DNA from: Pararhodonellum marinum | Lineage (GTDB): Bacteria > Bacteroidota > Bacteroidia > Cytophagales > Cyclobacteriaceae | DNA: 64,000 nucleotides | Assembly (NCBI RefSeq): GCF_015354735.1 | Contig: NZ_JACEFJ010000001.1 | Coordinates: 1 to 64,000, forward strand | Reading direction: 5' to 3' | Shown here: positions 25,185 through 34,307 of the stretch, one piece after another | Layout: each line of letters starts with the position of its first letter | How positions within the stretch are numbered: the stretch's first letter is position 1 | The notes under the pieces: model-generated | What the model saw: only the letters and a program-made list of their open reading frames with translations | Databases searched by the model: none | What the model was told of the DNA's origin: nothing | Translations under genes and position numbers: made by a program

Positions 25185-25679
25185 ATGTTAGTTTCCAAAA
25201 AGTCTATTTTCAAAATTTCCTTTCTGATTACCTTTGTGATTCTCCTGAGTGGAGGTCAGCTATTTGCCCAGTTTCCAGGAGAGGCAAGGCTTCAGTTGGG
25301 TGGCGAACGAATGGCTGTACTGGATCAATACGGGTTGAATTTTGGTGTGGAGTATTTTTTTGCTGATCGCTTTTCCCTCGCTCCCAATTTTACAATCAGC
25401 TTTCCCAGGCAGGGCCGGTTCACCAATTTCAATGCAGACCTAAGGTATTATTTCACTGAAGGGACTTTTCAATTTTACGGCCTGGCAGGATACAGCAACA
25501 TCTGGATCAATGCCCAATCAGATGGGGCAGGAACTAGGGTCAGCAGACCTGGAGGAAATGCAGGACTTGGCGGCATGGTAAAAGTCACTTCTAAGTTTGG
25601 GGTTAATGCCGAATATAAGCTTCAAAGCCAGAATTTCAGGCAGCATGTGTTCAGAATTGCCTTGGTTTATCTGCTCTAA
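25185..25679 (+). CDS. Small outer-membrane beta-barrel protein
   Basis: A 164-residue protein with a signal peptide (LLSGGQLFAQ, cleavage after about residue 28). It is followed by short amphipathic strands separated by glycine-rich turns, as in eight-strand OmpX/OmpW-type barrels. No enzyme motif is seen and the function is unknown. It lies 110 bases after the plug-domain gene, with inverted repeats (ATAGGG/CCCTAT and CGTGG/CCACG, 25104-25137) between them. It converges with the rhomboid gene, with nine bases between the stops. Confidence 0.7.
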   Translation: MLVSKKSIFKISFLITFVILLSGGQLFAQFPGEARLQLGGERMAVLDQYGLNFGVEYFFADRFSLAPNFTISFPRQGRFTNFNADLRYYFTEGTFQFYGLAGYSNIWINAQSDGAGTRVSRPGGNAGLGGMVKVTSKFGVNAEYKLQSQNFRQHVFRIALVYLL

Positions 25680-25688
25680 ACCAACTCC

Positions 25689-26636
25689 TTATTTGTTACT
25701 GAATTCAAAAAGTTTCCTTTTTTCTTCCTTGCTGAGGCTGTCATAGCCCTTATCTGCAATTTTATCCAATATCAGGTCAATTTCCTCCTGGGTTGCTACC
25801 GCAGTCTGTCCAGCAGACTTACCGGAACTTCTGGTATTGCTTGTGGTTCTTGGATCTGATTTCAGTGGTTCTGATTTGTAAGGGGCGTTTTTGCGGTATG
25901 TGACTTTTATCTTGGGCTTGTTTTTAAAGAGATTTTCGAAAAACCGACCTATGGATTGGATGATGCCACCCCAATCTTTCCCGTTTCGAAGTTGGGTAAC
26001 GTAAAAGTAACCCAATGCCGCTCCACCCAGGTGTGCCAATTCTCCTCCTGCATTGGCCCCTGTGCTGTTGGCAAAAGCAATGACCACGTAAAATATGGCG
26101 ATGTATTTGATTTTTACAGGACCCAGCAGAATAAGGTTGAAGGTGGTATTGGGGCTCATGGTAGCTGCGCCTACGACAATCGCATAGACTCCAGCACTTG
26201 CTCCCAACATAAAGGATCCCTCTACGCTTTCTCTAAAATAGGGGGCCAAGTTATACATCACCACATACAAAATTGCTCCCACCAGTCCGCCGAGAATATA
26301 CAGGTTGGCCAGTTTCCGGCTGCCTAGGTATTCATGGATCAGCAATCCAAACCAATACAGAAAAAGCATATTGAAAAGAATATGAAATATCCCTTCGTGC
26401 AAAAACATGTAGGTCATGATTGACCAAGGCTGAAGGATAAACCTGTCCAAGGCGGCAGGCATCATCAAGTAGGAAAGCAGGGCTTTATAAGTGGCCACTC
26501 CGCCTCCAATGGTCAGCAATACCCGAAAAAAAAGCAAAACAAAAAACATCAGAAGGTTGATAGCCAGTATTTTGTACAAGCTATTGTTGTTCTGTGTAAA
26601 CGCATTCCTTAAATTATACCAAAAACCACCGTACAT
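25689..26636 (-). CDS. Rhomboid-family intramembrane protease (GASA variant)
   Basis: Rhomboids cut transmembrane substrates with a Ser-His dyad inside the membrane. Here the serine segment is LGASAGVYA (usual GxSG, here GASA), the histidine is in HLGGAALG, and the HxxxHxxxN element of the second helix is present (HEGIFHILFN). The C-terminal 100 residues are soluble and basic, with an acidic end. ATG at 26636 is chosen over a start 51 bases upstream because it lies just after the stop of the first rhomboid gene (315 residues). The two rhomboid genes form a tandem pair downstream of mutL. Confidence 0.87.
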   Translation of the reverse strand: MYGGFWYNLRNAFTQNNNSLYKILAINLLMFFVLLFFRVLLTIGGGVATYKALLSYLMMPAALDRFILQPWSIMTYMFLHEGIFHILFNMLFLYWFGLLIHEYLGSRKLANLYILGGLVGAILYVVMYNLAPYFRESVEGSFMLGASAGVYAIVVGAATMSPNTTFNLILLGPVKIKYIAIFYVVIAFANSTGANAGGELAHLGGAALGYFYVTQLRNGKDWGGIIQSIGRFFENLFKNKPKIKVTYRKNAPYKSEPLKSDPRTTSNTRSSGKSAGQTAVATQEEIDLILDKIADKGYDSLSKEEKRKLFEFSNK

Positions 26637-26637
26637 A

Positions 26638-27429
26638 TCAGTAGAAAGTTGTTCTGTCCTTTTTCCATACGGTAACCAAAATGGCACCGATAAGTAAGCC
26701 GCTCAAATGCGCAAAATGCGCCACATTGTCTGTTGGGTTATTGGCCAACAACTGATAGACCGTATACAATCCGTAAAATAACACTAAATATTTTGCTTTG
26801 ACCGGCATTGGCGGAAAAAGCAAAAACAATTGTGTATTGGGAAAGAGCATCCCGAAAGCTATCAATACACCAAACAGGGCTCCAGAGGCTCCCACCATGG
26901 GGATGTCCACTTTTAGGTTCCTGACCCCGATCAAATTGTCCTTGGCTTGTTGGATCAATTGATCATTTTCAGGATTTCGGCTGTAATCGTCTATAAAGTC
27001 ATACACCGAAGTCCGGAAAAAGTTCCTGTTATTTGATACAAATTTATTAAAAAGTTCTGGATCTGGATGCTCATGGAAGTAAGCTATTTCATTATCCAGC
27101 CTTTTGGTTTGAAATGTAGTGTATCCTGAGTAAAGCACTCCAGCTCCAATGCCACATACCAACCAAAGAATCAACAGCTTTTTAGGACCCAAAAACTGCT
27201 CTAAAAGCGGTCCAAAGATAAACAGCCCGAACATGTTGCTGAAAAGGTGCCAGAAGTCGGCATGCATGAGCATGTATGTCAGAAATTGATAGGGGACGAA
27301 TTTATTGCTTTGAATATTATAGAGTGCAAAATAATCCTTCAAGTTGGGAATTAGGAAACTGGCCACTACATGGATGCCGATGGTAATCAGCAGCAGGTTT
27401 TTTACAATTGGCGTCAGAGATCTAAACAT
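26638..27429 (-). CDS. Rhomboid-family intramembrane protease (GASG)
   Basis: A 263-residue rhomboid with the canonical serine motif VGASGALFG, the histidine motif HLSGLLIG and the HADFWHLFSN element. Between the third and fourth membrane segments lies a soluble insert of roughly 75 residues (TKRLDNEIAYFHEHPDPELF onward), larger than in bacterial GlpG. It follows mutL after eight bases and is followed immediately by the second rhomboid. Substrates are unknown. Confidence 0.92.
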   Translation of the reverse strand: MFRSLTPIVKNLLLITIGIHVVASFLIPNLKDYFALYNIQSNKFVPYQFLTYMLMHADFWHLFSNMFGLFIFGPLLEQFLGPKKLLILWLVCGIGAGVLYSGYTTFQTKRLDNEIAYFHEHPDPELFNKFVSNNRNFFRTSVYDFIDDYSRNPENDQLIQQAKDNLIGVRNLKVDIPMVGASGALFGVLIAFGMLFPNTQLFLLFPPMPVKAKYLVLFYGLYTVYQLLANNPTDNVAHFAHLSGLLIGAILVTVWKKDRTTFY

Positions 27430-27437
27430 ATGGCAAG

Positions 27438-29291
27438 TTAGGCATTAAAAAAACGATGTATTTGATGTAAATCCAATTTGATAAAGGTTTTGTTCCCGGA
27501 AGGACCAAAATTAGGGTTTTGACAGGCAAATAATTGTCCGACTAAATTTTCCATTTCCTGTGTGCTGAGCCTGTTGCCCTTGCGAATGGCGGAGCGTTTG
27601 GCCAGAGAACGTGCAAGGTTTTCTTTTTTGTCCAGAGAAAGTTCTTTTTTGAAGTGTTTGAATTGTTCCAGCAGGCCCTCAAATAACACTTTTTCGTTAG
27701 AAATGCCTAGATCTGCTGGAATCCCCTGAATGACCAAAGTCTGCTGCCCAAAATCCTCCAAAACGAATCCCAATTGGGTTAATTCAGCTTTCATGCCCAT
27801 TACCAGAGCAAAATCAGCAGGATTTAGGGGGATGCTCTGAGGAAAAAGCACCTGTTGAGAGGCTCCGCTATTCTGGCTGAGCTGTCGAAAATAGCGTTCG
27901 TAAAGGATCCTTTCGTGCGCCATCTGCTGATCAATGATCAGGAGACCATTGGACATTTGCGCCACGATGTAGGCCAATTCTACCTGAAAAGTACTCCCTG
28001 TTTCATCTCTAGAGGGTAGATTTGAGTTAGGAAACTCAGGTCCGCTGTTGTTGACCTTGCTTGGAAAGGTCTTCAGGTTATTGTTTTCCAAATGGTGGGA
28101 TCTGGGATCTTTTTGATCTACCAACTCTGTCTGATTTCTTTCAAACATTTTTTCCCAGCCTGAGACATCTTGCTTTTTGAATTCAGGAAAGGAAAAACGC
28201 TTGTAGGTGTCTTCCTGATTGAGTTTTTCTTTTTGCGTAGGATCACTTTTCCAATTCTCCGCAAAATTCACATCCAAAGAGAAATCCAGGGAAGGGACCA
28301 CATTATGGGCACCAAGGGACTGCTTGATGGCAGAGCGTATCAAGCCATAAATTGTCCGCTCATCATCAAATTTGATCTCCGTTTTGGTGGGATGGACATT
28401 GATGTCGATGTGGCTTGGATCTATGTCCAGAAACAACACATAAAAAGGGTGCATGTCCGCTGGCATAAGGCCCTCATAGGCATTGACAACCGCATGGTGC
28501 AGATAATTACTTTTTATGTAGCGGTGATTGACGAAAAGAAATTGTTCCCCTCTTGTTTTTTTCGCATTTTCCGGCTTTCCCACATAGCCCATGATGTTCA
28601 GAAGGGGCGTCTCTTCCTGACAGGTCACCAATTGACCTTGGTAGTTTTTACCGAAGAGTTCCACGATGCGTTTACTCAGTTTTCCGGGGCTGAGCCGGTA
28701 TAATTCCATGTCATGCTGCATCAATGTGAAAGCCACTTCTGGATAGGATAGCGCCACTCGCTGAAATTCCTCTACCACATGTCGCATTTCCACAGGGTTG
28801 GATTTCAGGAAGTTGCGGCGTGCAGGCACATTGAAAAACAGATTTTTGACTGAGATTGAGGTACCTTCGGGGCAGGCGATAGGCTCTTGTTTTTTGATTT
28901 CGGACCCTTCAATACAAATCAAAGTGCCAAGTTCATGACCTTGAAGCCTGGTTTTCATTTCTACCTGTGCCACTGCGGCAATGGAAGCCATGGCTTCTCC
29001 CCTGAAGCCAAAAGTCTTGATAGAAAAGAGGTCTTGTGCATTGCGGATTTTGGAGGTAGCGTGCCTTTCAAAGCTCATTCTAGCGTCTGTCATGGACATG
29101 CCTTTCCCGTTATCTGTGACCTGAATAAGCGTTTTGCCCGCTTCCTTCACCCAAACCTGCACATGGTCAGCGCCTGCATCAATGGCATTTTCCAACAATT
29201 CTTTCAGTGCAGAAGCAGGTCTTTGGACTACTTCTCCGGCAGCTATTTGATTGGCGATGGCGTCCGGCAACAACTGAATGACATCACTCAT
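27438..29291 (-). CDS. mutL: DNA mismatch repair protein MutL
   Basis: Links MutS mismatch recognition to strand removal. The N-terminal GHKL ATPase is complete (ENAIDAGAD, DNGKGM, GFRGEAMASIAAV). The C-terminal domain has the dimerisation pattern, but the endonuclease motif DQHA(x)2E(x)4E reads DQQMAHERILYE, and the zinc-site motif CPHGRP is replaced by GPSGNK. Length is 617 residues. It overlaps the membrane-protein gene upstream by four bases (ATGA). Confidence 0.95.
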   Translation of the reverse strand: MSDVIQLLPDAIANQIAAGEVVQRPASALKELLENAIDAGADHVQVWVKEAGKTLIQVTDNGKGMSMTDARMSFERHATSKIRNAQDLFSIKTFGFRGEAMASIAAVAQVEMKTRLQGHELGTLICIEGSEIKKQEPIACPEGTSISVKNLFFNVPARRNFLKSNPVEMRHVVEEFQRVALSYPEVAFTLMQHDMELYRLSPGKLSKRIVELFGKNYQGQLVTCQEETPLLNIMGYVGKPENAKKTRGEQFLFVNHRYIKSNYLHHAVVNAYEGLMPADMHPFYVLFLDIDPSHIDINVHPTKTEIKFDDERTIYGLIRSAIKQSLGAHNVVPSLDFSLDVNFAENWKSDPTQKEKLNQEDTYKRFSFPEFKKQDVSGWEKMFERNQTELVDQKDPRSHHLENNNLKTFPSKVNNSGPEFPNSNLPSRDETGSTFQVELAYIVAQMSNGLLIIDQQMAHERILYERYFRQLSQNSGASQQVLFPQSIPLNPADFALVMGMKAELTQLGFVLEDFGQQTLVIQGIPADLGISNEKVLFEGLLEQFKHFKKELSLDKKENLARSLAKRSAIRKGNRLSTQEMENLVGQLFACQNPNFGPSGNKTFIKLDLHQIHRFFNA

Positions 29292-29701
29292 TTGGGAGAC
29301 CTCCCTCTCAGCCTAAATAAAAATACCAGTCCCAAAATGGTCAATGAGGTATAAAGCATGATGTAGAGTGCGAGATTGCCGTAATAAAGGTATCCGAAAA
29401 CACCTCCAACCAGAAGAATAAATATGATCGTTCTGAGCATTCCTGCATTGTCAAATATCGCGGAAGGAGATTTCTTGATGGGACTGCCTTTGGTAAAGGC
29501 CCCACGCAGAGAAGAAGCTCCATAATCCCTTCTGAGCATTTCCATGTCTTGCTCCTCTGAAGAAATGATTCCTTCTGCTTCTAGCTGTCTTCGGATTTTA
29601 GCCGTACGTTGGTCTATGTCTTCCTTTATAGGATCATAGTACCTGGGCTGAATGTCAAATCGCATAGGTTTGGCGGATCTGAATATGGATGGAAATTTCA
29701 T
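29288..29701 (-). CDS. Conserved membrane protein of unknown function
   Basis: A 137-residue protein with a charged N-terminal half (DIDQRTAKIRRQLEAEG, helical) and two membrane helices at about 88-128, ending in a basic tail. I recognise no named family; similar proteins sit beside mutL in related genomes as far as I recall. The four-base overlap with mutL indicates co-translation. Confidence 0.75.
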   Translation of the reverse strand: MKFPSIFRSAKPMRFDIQPRYYDPIKEDIDQRTAKIRRQLEAEGIISSEEQDMEMLRRDYGASSLRGAFTKGSPIKKSPSAIFDNAGMLRTIIFILLVGGVFGYLYYGNLALYIMLYTSLTILGLVFLFRLRGRSPK

Positions 29702-29995
29702 GCTGTTGTCTGTTGTTTTTGGGAGCCAATTATCAAATTGCTGAAGAGGCTTATTTGATTGTAGCCATTTTTTTCACGATTGTTCCGATTTTGATCTTTC
29801 TAAAACTGCCACTTGGAATATTTTTTCGGGGATTTAAATGCAGTTGAAAGAAATATACGTTTATTGATATAAACCTGTCCCTTTTTATCAATAATTGGTA
29901 GGACAAGGATCGGATTTTGTTGTAAGTTTGAATTTGATCTCAAGCCCTACCACAAAGTTATTTTAAATTTTAAGCAATAAAAACTTAACGTTTGC
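29702..29995. other. Divergent intergenic region with perfect 9-bp inverted repeat
   Basis: No gene. TTATTGATA (29861-29869) and TATCAATAA (29886-29894) form a perfect inverted repeat with a 16-base gap. It lies 28 bases upstream of TAAGTTTG (29923-29930), an exact -7 box for the GH3 fusion gene. It could be an operator or a cruciform; which one is not decidable here. Confidence 0.45.
29923..29930 (+). promoter_or_regulatory. Candidate -7 box for the GH3/beta-lactamase fusion gene
   Basis: TAAGTTTG matches TAnnTTTG. The nearest TTG upstream (29895-29897) is 25 bases away, slightly beyond the usual spacing. It would give a 5' leader of about 60 bases. Confidence 0.35.
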
Positions 29996-32944
29996 ATGAA
30001 GCCAAAAGTTTACGCCATTCTTTCAATTCTGTTTATGGTCCTCTGGGCAGCCTACGCCCATTCGCCAGTCAAGGAAGATCGTGATCCACTTTCTTCCAAA
30101 GATGATAGGAGACAAATGCTTTGGGTAGACTCTGTGTTCAATAGCCTCAGTTTTGAGGAACGTCTGGGGCAGCTATTTATGGTAGCGGCTTATTCCAACA
30201 AAGATGACAAACACCGACAGCAAATTGCGAAATTGATTCAGGAACAGCAGTTGGGTGGCCTGATTTTTTTTCAGGGAGGCCCTATCAGGCAGGCCAACCT
30301 AACCAATTATTACCAATCCATTTCCAAGACACCCTTGTTTATTGCCATGGATGCAGAATGGGGAGTGAGCATGCGCCTGGATTCTGTCATACAATTTCCG
30401 AAGCAGATGACCTTGGGAGCCATTCAGGATGATGAACTGATCTATGAAATGGGCAAAGAAATTGCCGGGCAATTTAAAGCCTTGGGCATGCACATCAATT
30501 TTGCCCCGGTGGTGGATGTCAATTCCAACCCACAAAATCCCGTCATCGGTTATAGAGCCTTTGGCGAAGAAAAAAGATTGGTGGCCAGAAAGTCTTTGGC
30601 CTACATGAAAGGGCTTCAAGACCATGGTGTCATGGCCAATGCGAAGCATTTTCCCGGACACGGAGATACTGACTCAGATTCCCATTATACCACCCCTGTC
30701 ATTAACAATTCTTTTGCAAAAATAGAGGACATTGACCTTTATCCTTTCCGCGAACTCATCAAGGAGGATTTGATGAGTGTGATGGTAGCCCATCTACATG
30801 TGCCGAGCTTGGGTACTTCTGCCAAAAATCCTACGACCTTGACCCCAAATGTGGTTACCAACCTTCTTCAGGAAGACATGGGCTTTAAAGGTTTGATTTT
30901 TACAGATGCCCTGAATATGCGGGGAGTAAGCAGCCATTACAAACCGGGAGAGGTAGATCTACTGGCCTTAATGGCAGGCAATGACATCCTTCTTTATTCT
31001 GAAGATGTGCCCAAATCAAAGGCCATGATCTTACAGGCCATTCAGGAGGGAAAAATAACAGAAGAAGAGGTGGACCGAAGGATCAGAAAAGTGCTTAAGG
31101 CAAAGTACTGGGCAGGCCTACACGAGAAACCATATGTAGATACCCGGAATCTTCTAGCCAAGTTAAATGCCCCCTCAGCTGCCCTCAACATTGAAGATTT
31201 ATATGCCAATTCCATTTCGGTTTTAACCAACAAAAACAATTTTCTTCCTTTACGCAACCTGGACTTGCTTAAAATGGCATCCATCTCGATAGGAGGCGAT
31301 GGAGTGGATTTTAAGGGCCAACTCGACCGATATGGACCATTTCAACATTTCACTTTGAACAAAGACGGGGAAAGTTATGCCAGTCTGAATCAAAAGGCCA
31401 AGAATTTCAACACCATTGTAGTCGGGCTCATGGGCATGACCAACAATTCCAAGCGGGATTTCGGCTTGAAAGAAAGTGATGTTCAGTTTATCAAAAACCT
31501 GAGCAGAGAAAACAATGTCATCGTAGTGATGTTCGGAAATGCCTATGGTGCCAAGTTCCTGGATGATCTTCCTCATGTGCTTGTAGCTTATGAGCAAAAT
31601 CAATGGACAGAAAAATTAACTCCTCAGATTATTTTTGGAGGAAGAGCAGCAACAGGTTCACTTCCTGTTTCTGTTAGTGACAATTTTCAAATCGGCACCG
31701 GTGGATACCTAGAAAAGCTGGACCGCCTCTCCTACGGAAGGCCAGAGAATGTGGGCTTAGATATCCAGGTTTTGGACCAAATTGACAGGGTTATGGAAAA
31801 AGCCATCGTCCTCAAACACACCCCGGGAGGAACTGTTTTGGTAGCCAAAAATGGTAAAGTGGTCTTTGAGCGATCCTATGGCTATCTGGATTGGCAGAAA
31901 TCAGCCAAAGTCAACCCAGAAACCATTTACGATCTCGCTTCCATTACCAAAGTGATGGCTACCACACAAGCCCTAATGTTTTTGGTCAGCAGACGGTTGG
32001 TTGACATGGATAGGACCATTGGCCATTATCTTCCCGAACTACGGAATACCAATAAAGGCAACTTGGTCATTCGGGACATCATGATGCATGAGTCAGGTCT
32101 TGTGGCCTGGATTCCTCATTATGCCAAGACTGTGGATGGAACCGGGTGGAAAAAAGAATTTTTTAGGGAAAATCCAGAACCTGGTTTTCAGTTGGAAGTG
32201 GCTGAAAACATGTATGCAGTCAATTCTCTTCCGGATAGCCTTTGGGCATGGACGGTTAAATCAGATCTCAAAAGACTTCCTCCGGGCCGGTCAAGGCATG
32301 ATTACACCTATTCCGATTTAGGGATGTACTTGATGCAAAAATTAACGGAAAGGCTTTTGAACCAATCGATAGATGAATTTCTGGAACAGAATTATTATGC
32401 TCCCTTAGGGATATACACACTGACCTTCAAACCGCTGGAAAAATTCCCTAAAGATCGCATTGCCCCTACAGAAGATGATATCACTTTTAGAAAGAGGCTT
32501 GTTCGAGGATATGTCCATGACCCCGGTTCTGCCATGTACGGGGGTGTAGCTGGACATGCCGGCCTTTTTGGTACAGCCAATGACCTCGCTATCATGATGC
32601 AGATGATGTTGCAGGGGGGCAACTATGGGGGCATCAATTTGATTGACAGAAAAACCATCACAGAATTCACCAAGCGTCAGAGTACCCAAAGCAGAAGAGC
32701 ATGGGGCTGGGATAAACCTGAACCTGAGAGGGGCAAAGGGGGAAGTGCCGGTAAATTAGCCCCGAAGAGCAGTTTTGGGCATACGGGATTTACCGGAACC
32801 TGTGTATGGGCGGATCCGGAAAACGAATTGGTCTATGTGTTTTTATCCAACCGGGTTCATCCCAATGCCAACAACAATGGCTTGCTCAAAGATGGGGTAA
32901 GGACTGAAATCCATGACATCATTTACCAAGCATTGAAAAATTAA
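29996..32944 (+). CDS. NagZ-like GH3 glycosidase fused to a class C beta-lactamase-like domain
   Basis: A 982-residue exported protein (signal peptide about 1-24). The N-terminal half is a glycoside hydrolase family 3 domain of the NagZ type: KHFPGHGDTDSDSH at residues 217-230 with the acid/base His, and the nucleophile D304 in FTDALNM. A GH3 C-terminal-like linker follows. The C-terminal 380 residues are a serine hydrolase of the beta-lactamase/DD-peptidase class: S649-I-T-K652, a YSD in the YxN position, and HTGFTG as third motif. Likely role: peptidoglycan turnover in the periplasm, with N-acetylglucosaminidase plus peptidase or esterase activity. The fusion recurs in Bacteroidota. Confidence 0.9.
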   Translation: MKPKVYAILSILFMVLWAAYAHSPVKEDRDPLSSKDDRRQMLWVDSVFNSLSFEERLGQLFMVAAYSNKDDKHRQQIAKLIQEQQLGGLIFFQGGPIRQANLTNYYQSISKTPLFIAMDAEWGVSMRLDSVIQFPKQMTLGAIQDDELIYEMGKEIAGQFKALGMHINFAPVVDVNSNPQNPVIGYRAFGEEKRLVARKSLAYMKGLQDHGVMANAKHFPGHGDTDSDSHYTTPVINNSFAKIEDIDLYPFRELIKEDLMSVMVAHLHVPSLGTSAKNPTTLTPNVVTNLLQEDMGFKGLIFTDALNMRGVSSHYKPGEVDLLALMAGNDILLYSEDVPKSKAMILQAIQEGKITEEEVDRRIRKVLKAKYWAGLHEKPYVDTRNLLAKLNAPSAALNIEDLYANSISVLTNKNNFLPLRNLDLLKMASISIGGDGVDFKGQLDRYGPFQHFTLNKDGESYASLNQKAKNFNTIVVGLMGMTNNSKRDFGLKESDVQFIKNLSRENNVIVVMFGNAYGAKFLDDLPHVLVAYEQNQWTEKLTPQIIFGGRAATGSLPVSVSDNFQIGTGGYLEKLDRLSYGRPENVGLDIQVLDQIDRVMEKAIVLKHTPGGTVLVAKNGKVVFERSYGYLDWQKSAKVNPETIYDLASITKVMATTQALMFLVSRRLVDMDRTIGHYLPELRNTNKGNLVIRDIMMHESGLVAWIPHYAKTVDGTGWKKEFFRENPEPGFQLEVAENMYAVNSLPDSLWAWTVKSDLKRLPPGRSRHDYTYSDLGMYLMQKLTERLLNQSIDEFLEQNYYAPLGIYTLTFKPLEKFPKDRIAPTEDDITFRKRLVRGYVHDPGSAMYGGVAGHAGLFGTANDLAIMMQMMLQGGNYGGINLIDRKTITEFTKRQSTQSRRAWGWDKPEPERGKGGSAGKLAPKSSFGHTGFTGTCVWADPENELVYVFLSNRVHPNANNNGLLKDGVRTEIHDIIYQALKN

Positions 32945-33023
32945 ACCCATCATGTGAACAAATATGTACGCGATTGTTGTTTAAAGCCTGTCAACTGACC
33001 CATCATAACATAAATCTTTCAAG

Positions 33024-34163
33024 ATGAAAATAGGGATTGTCTGTTACCCAACCTTTGGAGGGAGTGGTGTAGTCGCCACGGAATTGGGTAAAGCCCTCGC
33101 CAAAGAAGGCAATGAAGTTCATTTCATTACCTACCGTCAACCTACCCGCTTAGACTTTTTTAGTGCCAATTTATTTTATCACGAGGTTGACATCAAAAGT
33201 TATCCACTTTTTGAGCATGCTCCTTACGAACTGGCCTTGGCCAGTAAGATGGTGAATGTGGTCAAATACGAAAATCTGGATTTGCTTCATGTTCATTATG
33301 CCATCCCGCATGCCTCTGCCGCTTATATGGCTAAGCAGATTCTAAAAGAAGAGGGCATTCAAATTCCCGTGGTCACCACCTTACACGGTACAGATATCAC
33401 TTTGGTAGGAAAAGACCCCACCTATGAACCTGTGGTTACTTTTAGCATCAATCAATCCGATGGAGTTACGGCAGTCTCGGAGTCTCTGAAGGAAGACACC
33501 TACAAATTGTTTAAGGTTTTCAAAGATATTGAAGTGATACCGAATTTTATCGATTTGGAAAGATTCAAAAAACAAAAGAAAGAGCATTTCAAATTGGCAA
33601 TTTGTCCAAATGGTGAAAAACTGATGGTTCATACCTCCAACTTTAGAAAAGTGAAGAGGGTAGAGGATGTCATACAGGTGTTTTTTGAGGTGAGAAAAGT
33701 CATTCCTGTCAAGCTCCTTTTGGTTGGGGACGGACCCGAAAGAGACAAAATGGAACGCCTTTGCAGAAGTTTGGGCACCTGCGATGATATTCGTTTTCTA
33801 GGAAAATTGGAAGCCGTGGAGGAGGTATTGTCTGTGGCAGATCTGTTTCTGATGCCTTCGGAAAAAGAAAGTTTTGGTTTGGCCGCACTTGAAGCAATGG
33901 CCTGCGAAGTACCTATATTGAGTTCAAATGCCGGGGGTATCCCTGAACTCAACATAGACGGAGAAACCGGGTATGTCTGTGAGGTAGGAGATGTGGCAGA
34001 CATGACCCAAAAGGCGCTTCGAATTTTGTCTGATGAAAACCTTCCCGGTTTCAAGTTAAGGGCTTTGGAAAGGGCAAAAACATTTGATGTCAGCAAAATA
34101 TTGCCACTGTACGAAAACTTTTACAAAAAGACAATAGAAAGGACATTAAGCCTATCCAAATGA
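33024..34163 (+). CDS. bshA: N-acetyl-alpha-D-glucosaminyl L-malate synthase
   Basis: GT4-type glycosyltransferase that joins GlcNAc from UDP-GlcNAc to L-malate, the first step of bacillithiol synthesis. The 379 residues open with KIGIVCYPTFGGSGVVATEL, characteristic of BshA. HVHYAIPHA, TTLHGTDITLVG and the donor-site E-x7-E region (PSEKESFGLAALEAMA) follow. Length agrees with Bacillus BshA. bshB and bshC are not in the window, so bacillithiol production is inferred. Confidence 0.92.
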   Translation: MKIGIVCYPTFGGSGVVATELGKALAKEGNEVHFITYRQPTRLDFFSANLFYHEVDIKSYPLFEHAPYELALASKMVNVVKYENLDLLHVHYAIPHASAAYMAKQILKEEGIQIPVVTTLHGTDITLVGKDPTYEPVVTFSINQSDGVTAVSESLKEDTYKLFKVFKDIEVIPNFIDLERFKKQKKEHFKLAICPNGEKLMVHTSNFRKVKRVEDVIQVFFEVRKVIPVKLLLVGDGPERDKMERLCRSLGTCDDIRFLGKLEAVEEVLSVADLFLMPSEKESFGLAALEAMACEVPILSSNAGGIPELNIDGETGYVCEVGDVADMTQKALRILSDENLPGFKLRALERAKTFDVSKILPLYENFYKKTIERTLSLSK

Positions 34164-34307
34164 TACAATGACATTAATCATTTTAATTTGTTGGACTTAA
34201 AGATTCTTTTTTATTTCAAATCCATTAACTTTAGGCACTGGTTTTCAAATCCTATGAAAGGTTTTTGTCGTAAATAGAAGGGATTTAGAAGCTTTAAATG
34301 AAATTGG

